Below the pieces are notes generated by a model. The model worked only from the letters and a program-made list of their open reading frames with translations. It did no database searches and was not told where the DNA came from. Below, in pieces: positions 9,278 to 17,810 of a DNA stretch of 64,000 nucleotides. Position numbers and translations under genes: made by a program. Position 1 is the first letter of the stretch; each line of letters starts with the position of its first letter. The DNA lies in the NCBI GenBank assembly GCA_004195035.1, contig SGBD01000001.1, positions 186,001 to 250,000 on the forward strand, given 5' to 3'. Source of the stretch: Candidatus Acidulodesulfobacterium ferriphilum. GTDB taxonomy: Bacteria > SZUA-79 > Acidulodesulfobacterales > Acidulodesulfobacteraceae.

Positions 9278-9511
9278 TCAAGATTTTTTGACATAAAACT
9301 TAAATTTTCCGCCCTCTTCCATCGATTCTAAAAGTTCGTTGCCGGTTCTTTTGCACCAGGCCGTCATATCGTTTTTAGAACCGGGATCGGTTGAGATTAT
9401 CTCCAAAACCTGTCCTGAACTCATCGTGTCGATTTCTTTTTTGGTCTTAACAATCGGCAATGGGCACGATAAACCGCTTGCGTCAAGAGTTTTGTTGGGG
9501 GATACTGCCAT
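9278..9511 (-). CDS. tusA: TusA/SirA-family sulfur carrier protein
   Basis: This is a small (77-residue) sulfur-relay protein that carries persulfide sulfur on a conserved cysteine for tRNA thiolation or dissimilatory sulfur metabolism. The signature LSCPLPIVKTKKEI is at residues 14-27, with the CPxP active-site cysteine. The start is well placed: GGAGG lies just upstream of the ATG. It stands alone between a terminator and a MITE-like element, so no partner reveals which sulfur pathway it serves. Confidence 0.92.
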   Translation of the reverse strand: MAVSPNKTLDASGLSCPLPIVKTKKEIDTMSSGQVLEIISTDPGSKNDMTAWCKRTGNELLESMEEGGKFKFYVKKS

Positions 9512-9616
9512 AATGTTACCTCCTTAAGAATATACATTATTAAATTTTCAAAACTTTTTCAGTTTATTACTTATTCTCAGAAAAGTCAATAAAGTTTTTA
9601 CCCCCTTGCAATCTCT

Positions 9617-9778
9617 CAAAATTGCCGATAGAAATTTATTTTTCTGGATTCCTGCTTTCGCAGGAATGACACCCAACGGGTGAACTTTTAAAATCCCTCA
9701 AAGTCATTCCCGCGAAAGCGGGAATCCAGTATTCTTAATGCATTACAATATGTTTAACAATCTCTATCGGCAATTTTT
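9617..9778. mobile_element. MITE-like inverted-repeat element, copy 1
   Basis: A 162-bp non-coding element. Its termini are inverted repeats (AAAATTGCCGATAGA at 9618-9632 and its complement at 9763-9777). Inside lie two short hairpins: CTGGATTCCTGC...GCAGGAATGAC and GTCATTCCCGC...GCGGGAATCCAG. The right one matches the ATTCCC-N8-GGGAAT pattern of Neisseria dRS3 repeats. TTGCAATCT occurs on both sides (9606-9614 and 9777-9785), a candidate target duplication. The same element occurs at 19727-19888. No transposase is encoded. Confidence 0.85.
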
Positions 9779-9829
9779 GCAATCTTTTGTTCCATTGTTT
9801 TTATATCGGTAATCTGATATAATTGCGCT

Positions 9830-10579
9830 ATGAATCTAAGCATACTTATATTTATAGCCGTTTTTTCCGTAGCAGTTATCGAGCTAAGCGAAGTGGCCGC
9901 AATAATATTCGTCGTCGGCGAGGATATCGGTTTATCGAGCGCTCTTGCCGGAGGAATAGCAGGATTTTTCGGCTCATTGCTCATTCTTTTTATAGGCGGC
10001 ATAACCCTTATAAGATCCGTTCCCATTTCTACCGTCAAATTAATAATAGCGGTTATTCTGCTTGCCATAGGACTGTATTTTTCTTACAAATTGCTCAGTT
10101 TCATATTTTATCTGACGCCGTTTTCATCAAAATTAGGAGGAAAACCGCTTTTTAAAAAGATGGAAACCGCTTCCGTCACGCATAAAAAATGCTCGCCCAA
10201 ATCCTTCTTCGTTGCCTTTAGCGCGGTTATAGTAGAGGCTTTCGAGGTCGGCGTGGTAGCCGTTCCGTTTGCAATTACGGACAATCAATGGATTCCGGTA
10301 ATTTCCTCGCTTGTTATCAGCTCCTGTCTTATCTTAATCTTATCTTTACATTTAAGAAAATACTTTAAGAAGATTCCCTCTCACTGGATTAAAGGCATAG
10401 CATCCGTTTTGCTTATCAGTTTTGCAATCTACTGGGGCTTCCAGGGTTTAAAGATTAACATAGAGGACGAAGACTTAATTTTAATTATTCCTGCCGTCGG
10501 CGTGGTTTTATTTATACTTTCATTATTATTAGATAAAATTGGGTATAAAGTTAAAAACAGAAAGGGTAACTTAGCCTGA
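9830..10579 (+). CDS. Polytopic membrane protein, COG4280-like
   Basis: A 249-residue protein with about seven hydrophobic segments and an apparent internal duplication: VIELSEVAAIIFVVGE near residue 16 and VEAFEVGVVAVPFA near residue 130, each with paired glutamates inside a membrane helix. That pattern recalls metal or ion transporters of the LysE/TerC/GDT1 kind, and the sequence most resembles the uncharacterised COG4280 group. No substrate can be assigned. Its 3' end overlaps the convergent rodZ-like gene by 9 bases. The right end of the MITE-like element lies 51 bases upstream, inside the likely promoter region. Confidence 0.7.
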   Translation: MNLSILIFIAVFSVAVIELSEVAAIIFVVGEDIGLSSALAGGIAGFFGSLLILFIGGITLIRSVPISTVKLIIAVILLAIGLYFSYKLLSFIFYLTPFSSKLGGKPLFKKMETASVTHKKCSPKSFFVAFSAVIVEAFEVGVVAVPFAITDNQWIPVISSLVISSCLILILSLHLRKYFKKIPSHWIKGIASVLLISFAIYWGFQGLKINIEDEDLILIIPAVGVVLFILSLLLDKIGYKVKNRKGNLA

Positions 10580-11365
10580 AGCGGGGGAAGTTTTCTGCTT
10601 CTTTGGATTAGGGTTGGCAGGGTTGACCTCTTTGCTCTTAGCGGGAAAATTTAAAGTTATAACTTCCTTTTCTTTGCCCAATTTTCCCAGACTCTTTCCG
10701 TTATAATTCAGGCGGATTCCGCCCGCGTTTCCTATTTTAATCCTCATGTCCTTTTTTGCCTTCCATGTTTCGACATCTCCAGGATATAACATATAAGTTT
10801 TTTGCCCTTTATCATCTATCCTGACGGCAACCCATGTTTTTTTCGTCACACTTCCTTTTAATATAACGGCGTATTTTAAAATACTTTTTTTTCTTTTCTT
10901 TAGATGCCTGCCGGGCGCTATTTTTGGGGACAAACGAAATGAAGTAACGGCTAAACCCCGATGTTTAAACTTAAAAAATTCAAAAACCTTCATGGACGCA
11001 AAAGACAAAATTATAATAACTATAGCTGCAGTTATAGTTATTATAATTCTTTTTTTAAATTTGTACGATATTTGCTTTTCTTCCTTAAACCTCATACCTA
11101 GAATATCTTCGACATTTTTATCCTTAAAACCTTCTTTAAGCTGCGGCTCCAATAGGCTGAAAGCGTATTCCTCGTCGGCTCCTACCGTTTTGCCTATTAA
11201 TTTAATATACCCTTTTAATATTTGCGGCGAAGAAAATAAAGAAAAATCATTTTTCTCGATAGTTTCGATATACTGGGGTCTTATTTTTGTTATTTCGGAA
11301 ATTTTGCCGTAAGTCAACCCGCTTTCTTCCCTTTTTAATTTAAAATATTCCCCTATCGTTTCCAT
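10571..11365 (-). CDS. rodZ: RodZ-like helix-turn-helix membrane protein
   Basis: RodZ ties the MreB cytoskeleton to cell-wall synthesis. Residues 1-75 form an Xre-type helix-turn-helix beginning METIGEYFKLKREESGLT, with the RodZ-family RPQYIETIEKNDF segment. A basic KFKKR stretch and one membrane helix (about 108-127) follow, then a periplasmic beta-domain of the DUF4115 type (about 160-245, TWVAVRIDDKGQKTYMLYPGD). The 264-residue length is normal. The adjacent TPR lipoprotein gene upstream mirrors the common pilF-rodZ pairing. The membrane helix is encoded by a perfect 16-bp palindrome. Confidence 0.86.
   Translation of the reverse strand: METIGEYFKLKREESGLTYGKISEITKIRPQYIETIEKNDFSLFSSPQILKGYIKLIGKTVGADEEYAFSLLEPQLKEGFKDKNVEDILGMRFKEEKQISYKFKKRIIITITAAIVIIILSFASMKVFEFFKFKHRGLAVTSFRLSPKIAPGRHLKKRKKSILKYAVILKGSVTKKTWVAVRIDDKGQKTYMLYPGDVETWKAKKDMRIKIGNAGGIRLNYNGKSLGKLGKEKEVITLNFPAKSKEVNPANPNPKKQKTSPASG
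11009..11048. repeat. Perfect 16-bp inverted repeat inside rodZ-like gene
   Basis: Arms 11009-11024 and 11033-11048 are perfectly complementary around an 8-base loop (GCTGCAGT). The repeat encodes the Ile/Thr/Ala-rich membrane helix of the RodZ-like protein. It may be a chance result of AT-rich isoleucine codons or a structured RNA element. Confidence 0.6.
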
Positions 11366-11384
11366 AAGTTTGTAATATTTTTAA

Positions 11385-12164
11385 TTATTTAATTTTTTTT
11401 AAATAATCAAACGATTTTATCCCAATCTCGCTGCTCCCGTATTGTTTGTAAATAGAATTAAAAATTACTTTTGCTTTATTATATTTTTTAAGTTTAAAAT
11501 ATATTATGCCTTCTTTATATTTTGCGGGAATAAAAAATACATCTATGCTTAAAGCCTTCTTGAAATTAAATAAACCGCGATTTAATCTCCCTTTGATAAA
11601 ATAAAATTCTCCAAGATAATAATAAGTTAGAAAATAGTTTTTATTCAATGACTCTGAAATCAATAGCAATTTTTTTGCCTTTTCTAATTTATTTTCCTTA
11701 ATGTAAATTCTTGCAAGCTGGGTATAGCTATTATAAGGCCGATTATAAAACGGGTTTTTCAATGCCATTTTTAGGTTGATTTTAGCCATTTTATAGTTAT
11801 GTTTTTTTATGTAAATAAGCGCTAAGTTATAATACGCATCGGAAAATTTTTTATCTGAATCAATCGCCCTTTTCAAGTTTATTATAGCTTTACCCTCCCT
11901 ATGCGTCATCATATAAACCATTCCGATAGCATTGTAATTTTTTGCCGAATACGGATTTAGTTTCTTTGCTCTGATAAATTCCTGCATCGCCTTTACATAG
12001 TTTTCATTTTGATAATACCCGACACCGAGCTTATAATAAAGGTTTGATTTAAGTTTATTCGTCTCGGAAACCTGGGACAGCCCGCAACCGTATAATACGG
12101 CGGATAAACCTGTTATTAAAAGGATTATATAAATTAATTTTAAACGATTATTTAATCTAAACAT
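11385..12164 (-). CDS. TPR lipoprotein, PilF/PilW-like
   Basis: A 259-residue secreted lipoprotein: a basic start and hydrophobic segment (about residues 8-26) end in the lipobox LYGC, and the rest is a run of about six tetratricopeptide repeats (YYKLGVGYYQNENYVKAMQEF near 43, YNAIGMVYMMTHREGKAI, YYNLALIYIKKHNYKMAK and further). PilF/PilW/Tgl pilotins have exactly this architecture and promote secretin (PilQ) assembly. That role fits the pilus genes nearby and the rodZ-like neighbour 19 bases downstream, but TPR proteins are functionally diverse. Confidence 0.75.
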   Translation of the reverse strand: MFRLNNRLKLIYIILLITGLSAVLYGCGLSQVSETNKLKSNLYYKLGVGYYQNENYVKAMQEFIRAKKLNPYSAKNYNAIGMVYMMTHREGKAIINLKRAIDSDKKFSDAYYNLALIYIKKHNYKMAKINLKMALKNPFYNRPYNSYTQLARIYIKENKLEKAKKLLLISESLNKNYFLTYYYLGEFYFIKGRLNRGLFNFKKALSIDVFFIPAKYKEGIIYFKLKKYNKAKVIFNSIYKQYGSSEIGIKSFDYLKKIK

Positions 12165-12197
12165 AATAAAAGAATAATATCATTAATTAAATTAAAT

Positions 12198-13109
12198 TTA
12201 AAGTGAAAGCTCTCCGAAATATGTCATATCCCTAAACTTCTTAAACCTGTCCTTAATCTCGTCCATTTTTATTGCCAATAGCCTGTCCACCGAAAAATCC
12301 TCGACGGCAAAAGAAGCCATAATGTTTCCGAAAACAAGAGCCTTTTTTAAATTTTCGAACGACATATCGCCGGTGTTATCTATATACCCCAAAAAACCCC
12401 CCGCAAATGAATCGCCCGCCCCGGTCGGGTCTTTAATGTCTTCTAAAGGGTAAGCGGGAACAATAAAGAAATGGTCGTCTAAAAACATTGTGGCTCCGTA
12501 AGCCCCCCTTTTTAAGATTAATATTTTTGCCCCAAAATTATGTATGGCTTTAGCGGCTAAAAATATGGACGACTCACCCGTCAAAAGCCTTGCTTCCGAC
12601 TCGTTTATAATAAAAATATCGGATTTTTCGATTACTTTGATAAGTTTTTCTCTTTTTCTTTCAATCCAAAAATTCATAGTATCGAGAGCAATCAATTTTG
12701 GCGAATTCATCTGGCTTAAAACATCAAACTGAATATCAGGGTCTATGTTGGCAAGAAAGAGCGTGTCATTTTTAAAGCTATGAGGCACCACCGGTTTAAA
12801 AGAAGAAAAAACCCCGAGGTCCGTTTCTAATGTTTCTGGGTCTGACAGGTCGTATCCGTATCTCCCTTCCCAGTGGAAAGTCGTCCCCTTTTCCGTCTTC
12901 AAACCGGTAATATCGATTGACTTGTCCTTAAAAATATCTAAATATGTTTGATTAAAATCGTCGCCTATTACCCCTATTATTTTCACATCGGTGAGAAACG
13001 AGGACGACAGGGAAAAAAACGAGGCCGAACCGCCGAGAATATTATTCATCTTCTTAAACGGCGTTTCGACATTATCTAAAGCTACAGAACCGACAACAGT
13101 TACAGCCAT
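12198..13109 (-). CDS. PfkB-family sugar/nucleoside kinase
   Basis: A 303-residue ribokinase-fold kinase. The N-terminal NNILGGSASFFSLSSSFL matches the substrate-binding Gly-rich motif, and DPTGAGDSFAGGFLGY near residue 230 is the PfkB signature carrying the catalytic Asp and anion hole. The substrate is not evident. The gene follows mtnP in the same - strand run, and PfkB kinases beside MTA phosphorylase are often adenosine kinase-like, which would fit purine salvage. Confidence 0.88.
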   Translation of the reverse strand: MAVTVVGSVALDNVETPFKKMNNILGGSASFFSLSSSFLTDVKIIGVIGDDFNQTYLDIFKDKSIDITGLKTEKGTTFHWEGRYGYDLSDPETLETDLGVFSSFKPVVPHSFKNDTLFLANIDPDIQFDVLSQMNSPKLIALDTMNFWIERKREKLIKVIEKSDIFIINESEARLLTGESSIFLAAKAIHNFGAKILILKRGAYGATMFLDDHFFIVPAYPLEDIKDPTGAGDSFAGGFLGYIDNTGDMSFENLKKALVFGNIMASFAVEDFSVDRLLAIKMDEIKDRFKKFRDMTYFGELSL

Positions 13110-13141
13110 TTGCCACTCCCTAAATTAATATAAATTTTTAT

Positions 13142-13171
13142 TCCTTAATCCCGTGTTAGAAAGATTAAGGA
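13142..13171. other. Intercistronic hairpin between mtnP and pfkB-type gene
   Basis: TCCTTAATC (13142-13150) pairs with GATTAAGGA (13163-13171) around a 12-base loop. On the - strand it follows the mtnP stop and is followed by ATAAAAATTTA rather than a clean T-run, so it is more likely an attenuating or mRNA-stabilising hairpin than a strong terminator. Confidence 0.45.
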
Positions 13172-13180
13172 CATTAAATA

Positions 13181-14050
13181 TCACTTCCCGTATAAATTAA
13201 AAATAGCAAGCCTTTCCAATGTCCTTTTCGGAACATCGTTTTTTGCGGTAACTACCGCCTGCTTAAGGGACGACCCACATTCACACTCCCTTTCTTCAAA
13301 GTTCATTATCTTAACCGCTTCTTTAATTATATTTTTAGCCTTTTGGGCATTTTCGTTAAGAATCTTAAGTATCATATCGGCGCTGACATTGTCTTCCTCC
13401 TCGTGCCAGCAATCGTAATCCGTTGACATAGCAATCGTGGCATAACAAAGTTCGGCTTCTTTGGCGAGTTTAGCCTCCGTCGCATTTGTCATCCCTATGA
13501 CATCGAAATTGCCGCTTTTATAGAAAAAAGATTCCGCTTTTGTGGAAAATTGCGGACCTTCGATGCAAAAATATGTCCCTTTATCATGGTAAGGCATCCC
13601 CAAAGATTTACACGAATTTACCACAACTTTTCTTAAGTGCGGACAAACGGGTTCGGCCATCGAAACATGCGCAACCAAGCCATCTCCGAAAAAGGTATTC
13701 TTTCTGTTCTTTGTGAAATCGAAAAATTGGTCGATAATAACCATATCGCCTGGCTTAATACCTCTCTTAAGGCTTCCGACCGCGCTAACGGATATAATTT
13801 TTTTAACCCCTGCCGCCTTAAGCGCATAAATATTCGCGGCATAATTTATCTCCGAAGGCAAAATTCTGTGCCCTTTTCCATGCCTTGGGATAAAGACAAG
13901 CTCTTTCCCGTCTATTTCTCCGAAAACCAATTTATCCGAAGGACTGCCGAACGGCGTGTCAAAAGACTCCTCCTTTATATTTTTTAACCCGTCCATATGG
14001 TATAATCCGCTGCCGCCGATTATTCCCAATACATCTTTACTTTCATTCAT
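13181..14050 (-). CDS. mtnP: S-methyl-5'-thioadenosine phosphorylase
   Basis: MTAP cleaves methylthioadenosine to adenine and methylthioribose 1-phosphate, recycling the by-product of polyamine or ethylene-type reactions. The protein opens with [12 protein letters not shown] (phosphate-binding) and carries [33 protein letters not shown] and [18 protein letters not shown], the trimeric PNP/MTAP signature. I start at 14050 (MNESKD) because GGAGG lies about 10 bases upstream; a start at 14086 would add a Gly-rich tail made from the ribosome-binding region itself. The length is 289 residues, typical. Confidence 0.93.
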   Translation of the reverse strand: MNESKDVLGIIGGSGLYHMDGLKNIKEESFDTPFGSPSDKLVFGEIDGKELVFIPRHGKGHRILPSEINYAANIYALKAAGVKKIISVSAVGSLKRGIKPGDMVIIDQFFDFTKNRKNTFFGDGLVAHVSMAEPVCPHLRKVVVNSCKSLGMPYHDKGTYFCIEGPQFSTKAESFFYKSGNFDVIGMTNATEAKLAKEAELCYATIAMSTDYDCWHEEEDNVSADMILKILNENAQKAKNIIKEAVKIMNFEERECECGSSLKQAVVTAKNDVPKRTLERLAIFNLYGK

Positions 14051-14099
14051 TATTTCCATACCTCCGCCCCAACCCATCGGGGGCATTATTGTGGCTTTA

Positions 14100-14741
14100 T
14101 TATAAAATTTTTTTGTTTTTCATATAGCAGACTAACCGTTCCTTTGTATTATTATCGCCTTCTCTCACCATTATAACTTTCTTTTTTTCGATTCTTATTA
14201 TCGTAGATGCGCCCCCTGTAAGTTCTCCGCCGTCTATCAGCACAATTTTTTCTTCAAATCCCTTGGAAACCCTTTTTATGCTTTCGAAATCCGCTAAACT
14301 ATCTTCTCCCGAAATATTCGCGCTTGTCGCGGTTATCGGAAAGTCTATTTTGTTAAACAGCATTTCGGGAAAAGGGTGCGGCGAAATCCTCGCCCCGACA
14401 AATTCCGAATCAGAAGTAAACAAATATTTGCCGCTTATTTTAGACTTAAAAAGTATAGTTAAAGGTCCCGGCCAAAATTTTGAAATAATATCCTCTTCCT
14501 GCCTGCCGACATAAGCTATATTAATCAACATATTTAAATCTTTAACTAATACGGGAAGCGGTTTTGTAAAATCCCTTCCTTTAATATCGTAAATCATTTT
14601 TACCGCAGCGTTGTCAAGAGCATTAGCCCCTATTGCGTATGATGTTTCGGTCGGATAAATCAAAATGCCGGATGAACTTAAGTGTTTCCCGATATCTATA
14701 TAATCATTTTCGGTTAAACTGTTCTGGCTATATATTTTCAT
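14100..14741 (-). CDS. tsaC: Threonylcarbamoyl-AMP synthase (Sua5/YrdC/TsaC)
   Basis: This enzyme makes threonylcarbamoyl-AMP from threonine, bicarbonate and ATP for the t6A37 modification of ANN-decoding tRNAs. The YrdC-type fold is visible from [17 protein letters not shown] (residues about 25-41), [13 protein letters not shown], the [12 protein letters not shown] strand and [12 protein letters not shown] near residue 145. At 213 residues it is a single-domain form, without the Sua5 C-terminal domain. It lies between mtnP and a small transporter gene in the - strand run. Confidence 0.92.
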   Translation of the reverse strand: MKIYSQNSLTENDYIDIGKHLSSSGILIYPTETSYAIGANALDNAAVKMIYDIKGRDFTKPLPVLVKDLNMLINIAYVGRQEEDIISKFWPGPLTILFKSKISGKYLFTSDSEFVGARISPHPFPEMLFNKIDFPITATSANISGEDSLADFESIKRVSKGFEEKIVLIDGGELTGGASTIIRIEKKKVIMVREGDNNTKERLVCYMKNKKIL

Positions 14742-14755
14742 TTAATATTCTTCTC

Positions 14756-15205
14756 TTATTTAGCGTTATTATCTTGATGGGACGAGACTATCAAATAAAC
14801 CCCCGAAAGAGTAATAAATATTCCTGCCCATCTTAATAGCGGTATGGATTCATGGAGGGTAATCGCTGCAAGTATCACGGTTAAAATAACCCCGATGCTC
14901 ACAAACGGATATGCCGCTGATAAGTCGATTTTCGATAACACGCTGATCCAGAAAAACATCGATATCAGATATAAAGCAATACCTATGATTACAAATTTAT
15001 TCGTAAAAATAATAAGCAAAATTTTGATAATTTTCAAACAGGAGCTTAACAGGTTTAAAGGTATATTAGAACCCGTTGCGGTTAAATGGATATTTTCCTT
15101 TAAACCGTTCATTCCGTATTTCATGGAAAGCTGCGCAAAAACTCCCGTAAAAATAGAAATTGCCAGATTAACATATATGGAAGGCTTTAATTTAATTTTT
15201 GACAT
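14756..15205 (-). CDS. Small EamA/SMR-type transporter
   Basis: A 149-residue protein with four hydrophobic helices. The pattern FFWISVLSKIDLSAAYPFVSIGVILTVILAA followed by HESIPLLRWAGIFITLSGVYLI is that of the drug/metabolite transporter superfamily, half the size of a full EamA protein, as in SMR and ArnE-like subunits. It would act as a dimer in the inner membrane. The substrate is unknown. It is 14 bases from tsaC and 33 bases downstream of purE, in a tight - strand run. Confidence 0.8.
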   Translation of the reverse strand: MSKIKLKPSIYVNLAISIFTGVFAQLSMKYGMNGLKENIHLTATGSNIPLNLLSSCLKIIKILLIIFTNKFVIIGIALYLISMFFWISVLSKIDLSAAYPFVSIGVILTVILAAITLHESIPLLRWAGIFITLSGVYLIVSSHQDNNAK

Positions 15206-15238
15206 AAATTTTCTCCCCGCCGCCTTAAAGATAAAAAC

Positions 15239-15742
15239 TCAGACCTGGCGGGCCGACTTTGAATTTAGTTCGTTATCCGCCTCGATGACGGATTCTTCCA
15301 TTTCTTTTCTGTATTTTTTAAGTTTTTCAGTTAAGCCCGCATTATTAACGGCAAGAATGGAAACTGCTAAAAGGGCGGCATTTGTTGCCCCACTTTTACC
15401 GATGGCGGTAGTTGCCACAGGAATGCCCGAAGGCATTTGGACAATGGACAGCAAACTATCGAGGCCGTTCAGGGCGGAAGAATTAAGAGGGACGCCGATA
15501 ACAGGGATTACGGTTAAAGCGGCTATGACTCCGGGGAGATGAGCGCTCATCCCTGCAGCCGCTATAATTACCTTGGTGCCGCTTTTTTCGGCAGATTCTA
15601 TCAGCCCGATAGTTCTTTTAAGCGACCTGTGCGCGGATGAAACATGAATTTCAAAGGCGGTATCAAACTTTTTTAATACCTGAACCGCCCCCTCCATCTC
15701 GGTTAAATCGTTCTTAGACCCTACGATAATTAAAACTTCCAT
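15239..15742 (-). CDS. purE: N5-carboxyaminoimidazole ribonucleotide mutase
   Basis: PurE moves the carboxyl group of N5-CAIR to C4 in purine synthesis. Visible family motifs are GSKNDLTEM at the N-terminus (class I usually GSxSD; here Asn replaces Ser), VSSAHRSLKRT near residue 37, AAAGMSAHLPGVIAALT near 61 and GVPLNSSALNGLDSLLSIVQMP near 83. At 167 residues it is a normal class I enzyme. purH and purD lie on the opposite strand a few hundred bases away; purK is absent from the window. Confidence 0.94.
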   Translation of the reverse strand: MEVLIIVGSKNDLTEMEGAVQVLKKFDTAFEIHVSSAHRSLKRTIGLIESAEKSGTKVIIAAAGMSAHLPGVIAALTVIPVIGVPLNSSALNGLDSLLSIVQMPSGIPVATTAIGKSGATNAALLAVSILAVNNAGLTEKLKKYRKEMEESVIEADNELNSKSARQV

Positions 15743-15810
15743 GACATCTCCCTTTTATTATGTATTAATTCTAATTATCGGTTATTGCGCAATTATCAAG
15801 CAGTAAGCTT

Positions 15811-15924
15811 TTATTTTTTTGTTACCGGCGATTGAACGCCATAGCCTTGCTTTGCGGCAAGATAGCCTGTGGTTCCCGCAAGACCGCCGACAAGCAGAAG
15901 CGCGCACCCTGTTAGAAAATTCAT
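15811..15924 (-). CDS. Possible 37-residue membrane peptide
   Basis: A short open frame between purE and purH encodes a peptide with one Gly/Ala/Leu-rich hydrophobic segment (about residues 5-24) and a polar tail ending SPVTKK. A cysteine at residue 7 might be lipidated if the segment works as a very short signal. Its GC content is higher than the flanks, which argues for coding, but no ribosome-binding site is visible. The 290-base purE-purH gap holds nothing else that I recognise. Confidence 0.4.
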   Translation of the reverse strand: MNFLTGCALLLVGGLAGTTGYLAAKQGYGVQSPVTKK

Positions 15925-16060
15925 AGTAAAAAAAATTAAAAATAATAAAACCCAAAGTTTCAATCTTTTCATTTGAAATAAATATTTAAAATTAGTAAAA
16001 TTAATAAAATTTTTTTATATTCTACTATATAATATTTTAAAATCAAAGGAAAATTTACTT

Positions 16061-17668
16061 ATGCTCAAAAAAAGATATGCGCTTATATCCGTTTATGATA
16101 AAACAGGTGTTGTGGAACTTGCAACCCACCTCGAGATAGACGGTTATACCGTTATCGCGACAGGAAATACCTATAATACATTAAAATCTGCTGGAATAAC
16201 GGATTTAAAAAGAATAGACGAGATAACAAATTTTCCCGAGATAATGGATGGAAGAGTTAAAACATTGCATCCCGTTATTTTTGGAGGAATTCTGTCAATC
16301 AGGGACAACGAAAACCATATAGAAGATATGAAAAAAAATAATATAAGCCCCATCGATTTCGTTGTCGTAAACCTGTATCCGTTTAAAGAAATGAAAGATA
16401 AAGATATAACATTCGAAGAAAAGCTTGAGTTTATCGATATAGGCGGCGTCTCTTTAATAAGGGCGGCGGCAAAGAACTTCAGGCATGTTTCGGTAGCGAC
16501 AAGCCCTGCTTACTACCCTGATATAATAGAATTTCTTAAAAACAAACAGGAAATACCGCAAGAAATCAAAAAGGTGTTTGCATATGAGGCTTTTAAACTT
16601 ACGGCAGAGTATGACAGTGAAATTTCCAATTTTTTAGGTTCAAAAAAAGAAAAAAAGGATGTAGTTTTTAAAGGAGAGTTGAATCTGAATCTTAAAAAAT
16701 TATCGCCTTTAAGATACGGTGAAAATCCCCACCAAAAAGCCGCATTTTACGAGGCGGAGTTTGAAGAAGATTTAAAGGAAATTGCAGCAAACGAACAAAA
16801 GAGGGACGATTACCCCGCTTTCAAAAAGATCTCGGGAAAAGATATCTCATATAATAACCTGTTAGATATAGATTCAACCTTCAATATAATAAGGGATTTT
16901 TATGCAGCGGACGATTGGTTCTCCGTAATCGTGAAACATACCAACCCTTGCGGAGCCGCATTAAGTAAAACATCTTTAAAAGATGCATTCCTTAAGGCAA
17001 GAAAGACCGACGAGATTTCATCTTACGGAGGGATAATAGGTTTTAATAAGAAGGTGGATAAAGAAACCGCCCTCGAAATCAAGCCGTTTTTTGTTGAAAT
17101 TATTTTAGCCCCGGGTTATAGCAGGGATGCCATAGAAATTTTAAAAACCAAGAAAAATACGATAATCGTCGAGTATTTTACCGATTATATTCTTAAAAGA
17201 GATAAATTTTCTTTACGGAGCGCTTCGGGCGGGGTTCTTGTTCAGGAAAAAGACGATGCGCCGGAAAATACGCTTTCTTTTAAAACGGTTACGGATAAAA
17301 AGGTGGACGATTATTTATTAAACGACCTGATTTTTGCGTGGAAGATTGCAAAACATGTCAAATCCAATGCCATAGTTTATGCGAAAGATTGCGTTACCAT
17401 GGGAATCGGGGCAGGACAGATGTCGAGAATAGACAGCGCTAAATTTGCTTATCAAAAAATGAAAGATTCTTACGGGGATGTCAGGGGTTTCGTTATGGCT
17501 TCGGACGGATTTTTTCCATTTAAGGATTCCGTGGAATATGCTGGTAAGATAGGAGTTATCGGGATAATAGAACCTGGGGGGTCAATCAGGGATGACGAGG
17601 TTATCTCCGAGGCGGATAAATTAAATATCCCGATGATATTTACAAACATAAGGCATTTTAAACACTGA
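16061..17668 (+). CDS. purH: Bifunctional AICAR transformylase/IMP cyclohydrolase
   Basis: PurH carries out the last two steps to IMP. The N-terminal cyclohydrolase (MGS-like) domain starts RYALISVYDKTGVVELA and has DGRVKTLHPVIFGGIL near residue 63. The C-terminal transformylase domain has LRYGENPHQKAAF near 220, the KHTNPCG active-site segment near 291 and GAGQMSRIDS near 447. The length (535) is normal. A gap of 142 bases separates it from purD. Confidence 0.96.
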   Translation: MLKKRYALISVYDKTGVVELATHLEIDGYTVIATGNTYNTLKSAGITDLKRIDEITNFPEIMDGRVKTLHPVIFGGILSIRDNENHIEDMKKNNISPIDFVVVNLYPFKEMKDKDITFEEKLEFIDIGGVSLIRAAAKNFRHVSVATSPAYYPDIIEFLKNKQEIPQEIKKVFAYEAFKLTAEYDSEISNFLGSKKEKKDVVFKGELNLNLKKLSPLRYGENPHQKAAFYEAEFEEDLKEIAANEQKRDDYPAFKKISGKDISYNNLLDIDSTFNIIRDFYAADDWFSVIVKHTNPCGAALSKTSLKDAFLKARKTDEISSYGGIIGFNKKVDKETALEIKPFFVEIILAPGYSRDAIEILKTKKNTIIVEYFTDYILKRDKFSLRSASGGVLVQEKDDAPENTLSFKTVTDKKVDDYLLNDLIFAWKIAKHVKSNAIVYAKDCVTMGIGAGQMSRIDSAKFAYQKMKDSYGDVRGFVMASDGFFPFKDSVEYAGKIGVIGIIEPGGSIRDDEVISEADKLNIPMIFTNIRHFKH

Positions 17669-17810
17669 TTTTATCTCTTAATCAAGCAATGAAAAATATT
17701 TTAGATACTCCGATGTTAAGCAATTTTCAGTTTTATCGGGCTTTGAAACATTTTTAACGGTTCCACCCACAATTTTAAATTTTAGTTAAAGGAAAGGCAA
17801 AAACATATCT

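Noticed and set aside
9644-9729. CRISPR repeats in the MITE-like element
   Set aside because: The two hairpins are inverted copies of each other within one element and have no regular direct-repeat spacing.
9823-10155. Arg-rich ORF on the + strand
   Set aside because: It is a shadow frame of the membrane protein at 9830-10579, with high Arg/Ser and no membrane pattern.
14051-14086. Upstream start of mtnP
   Set aside because: It would read the ribosome-binding GGGGCGGAGG itself as Gly codons; ATG 14050 has the correct spacing.
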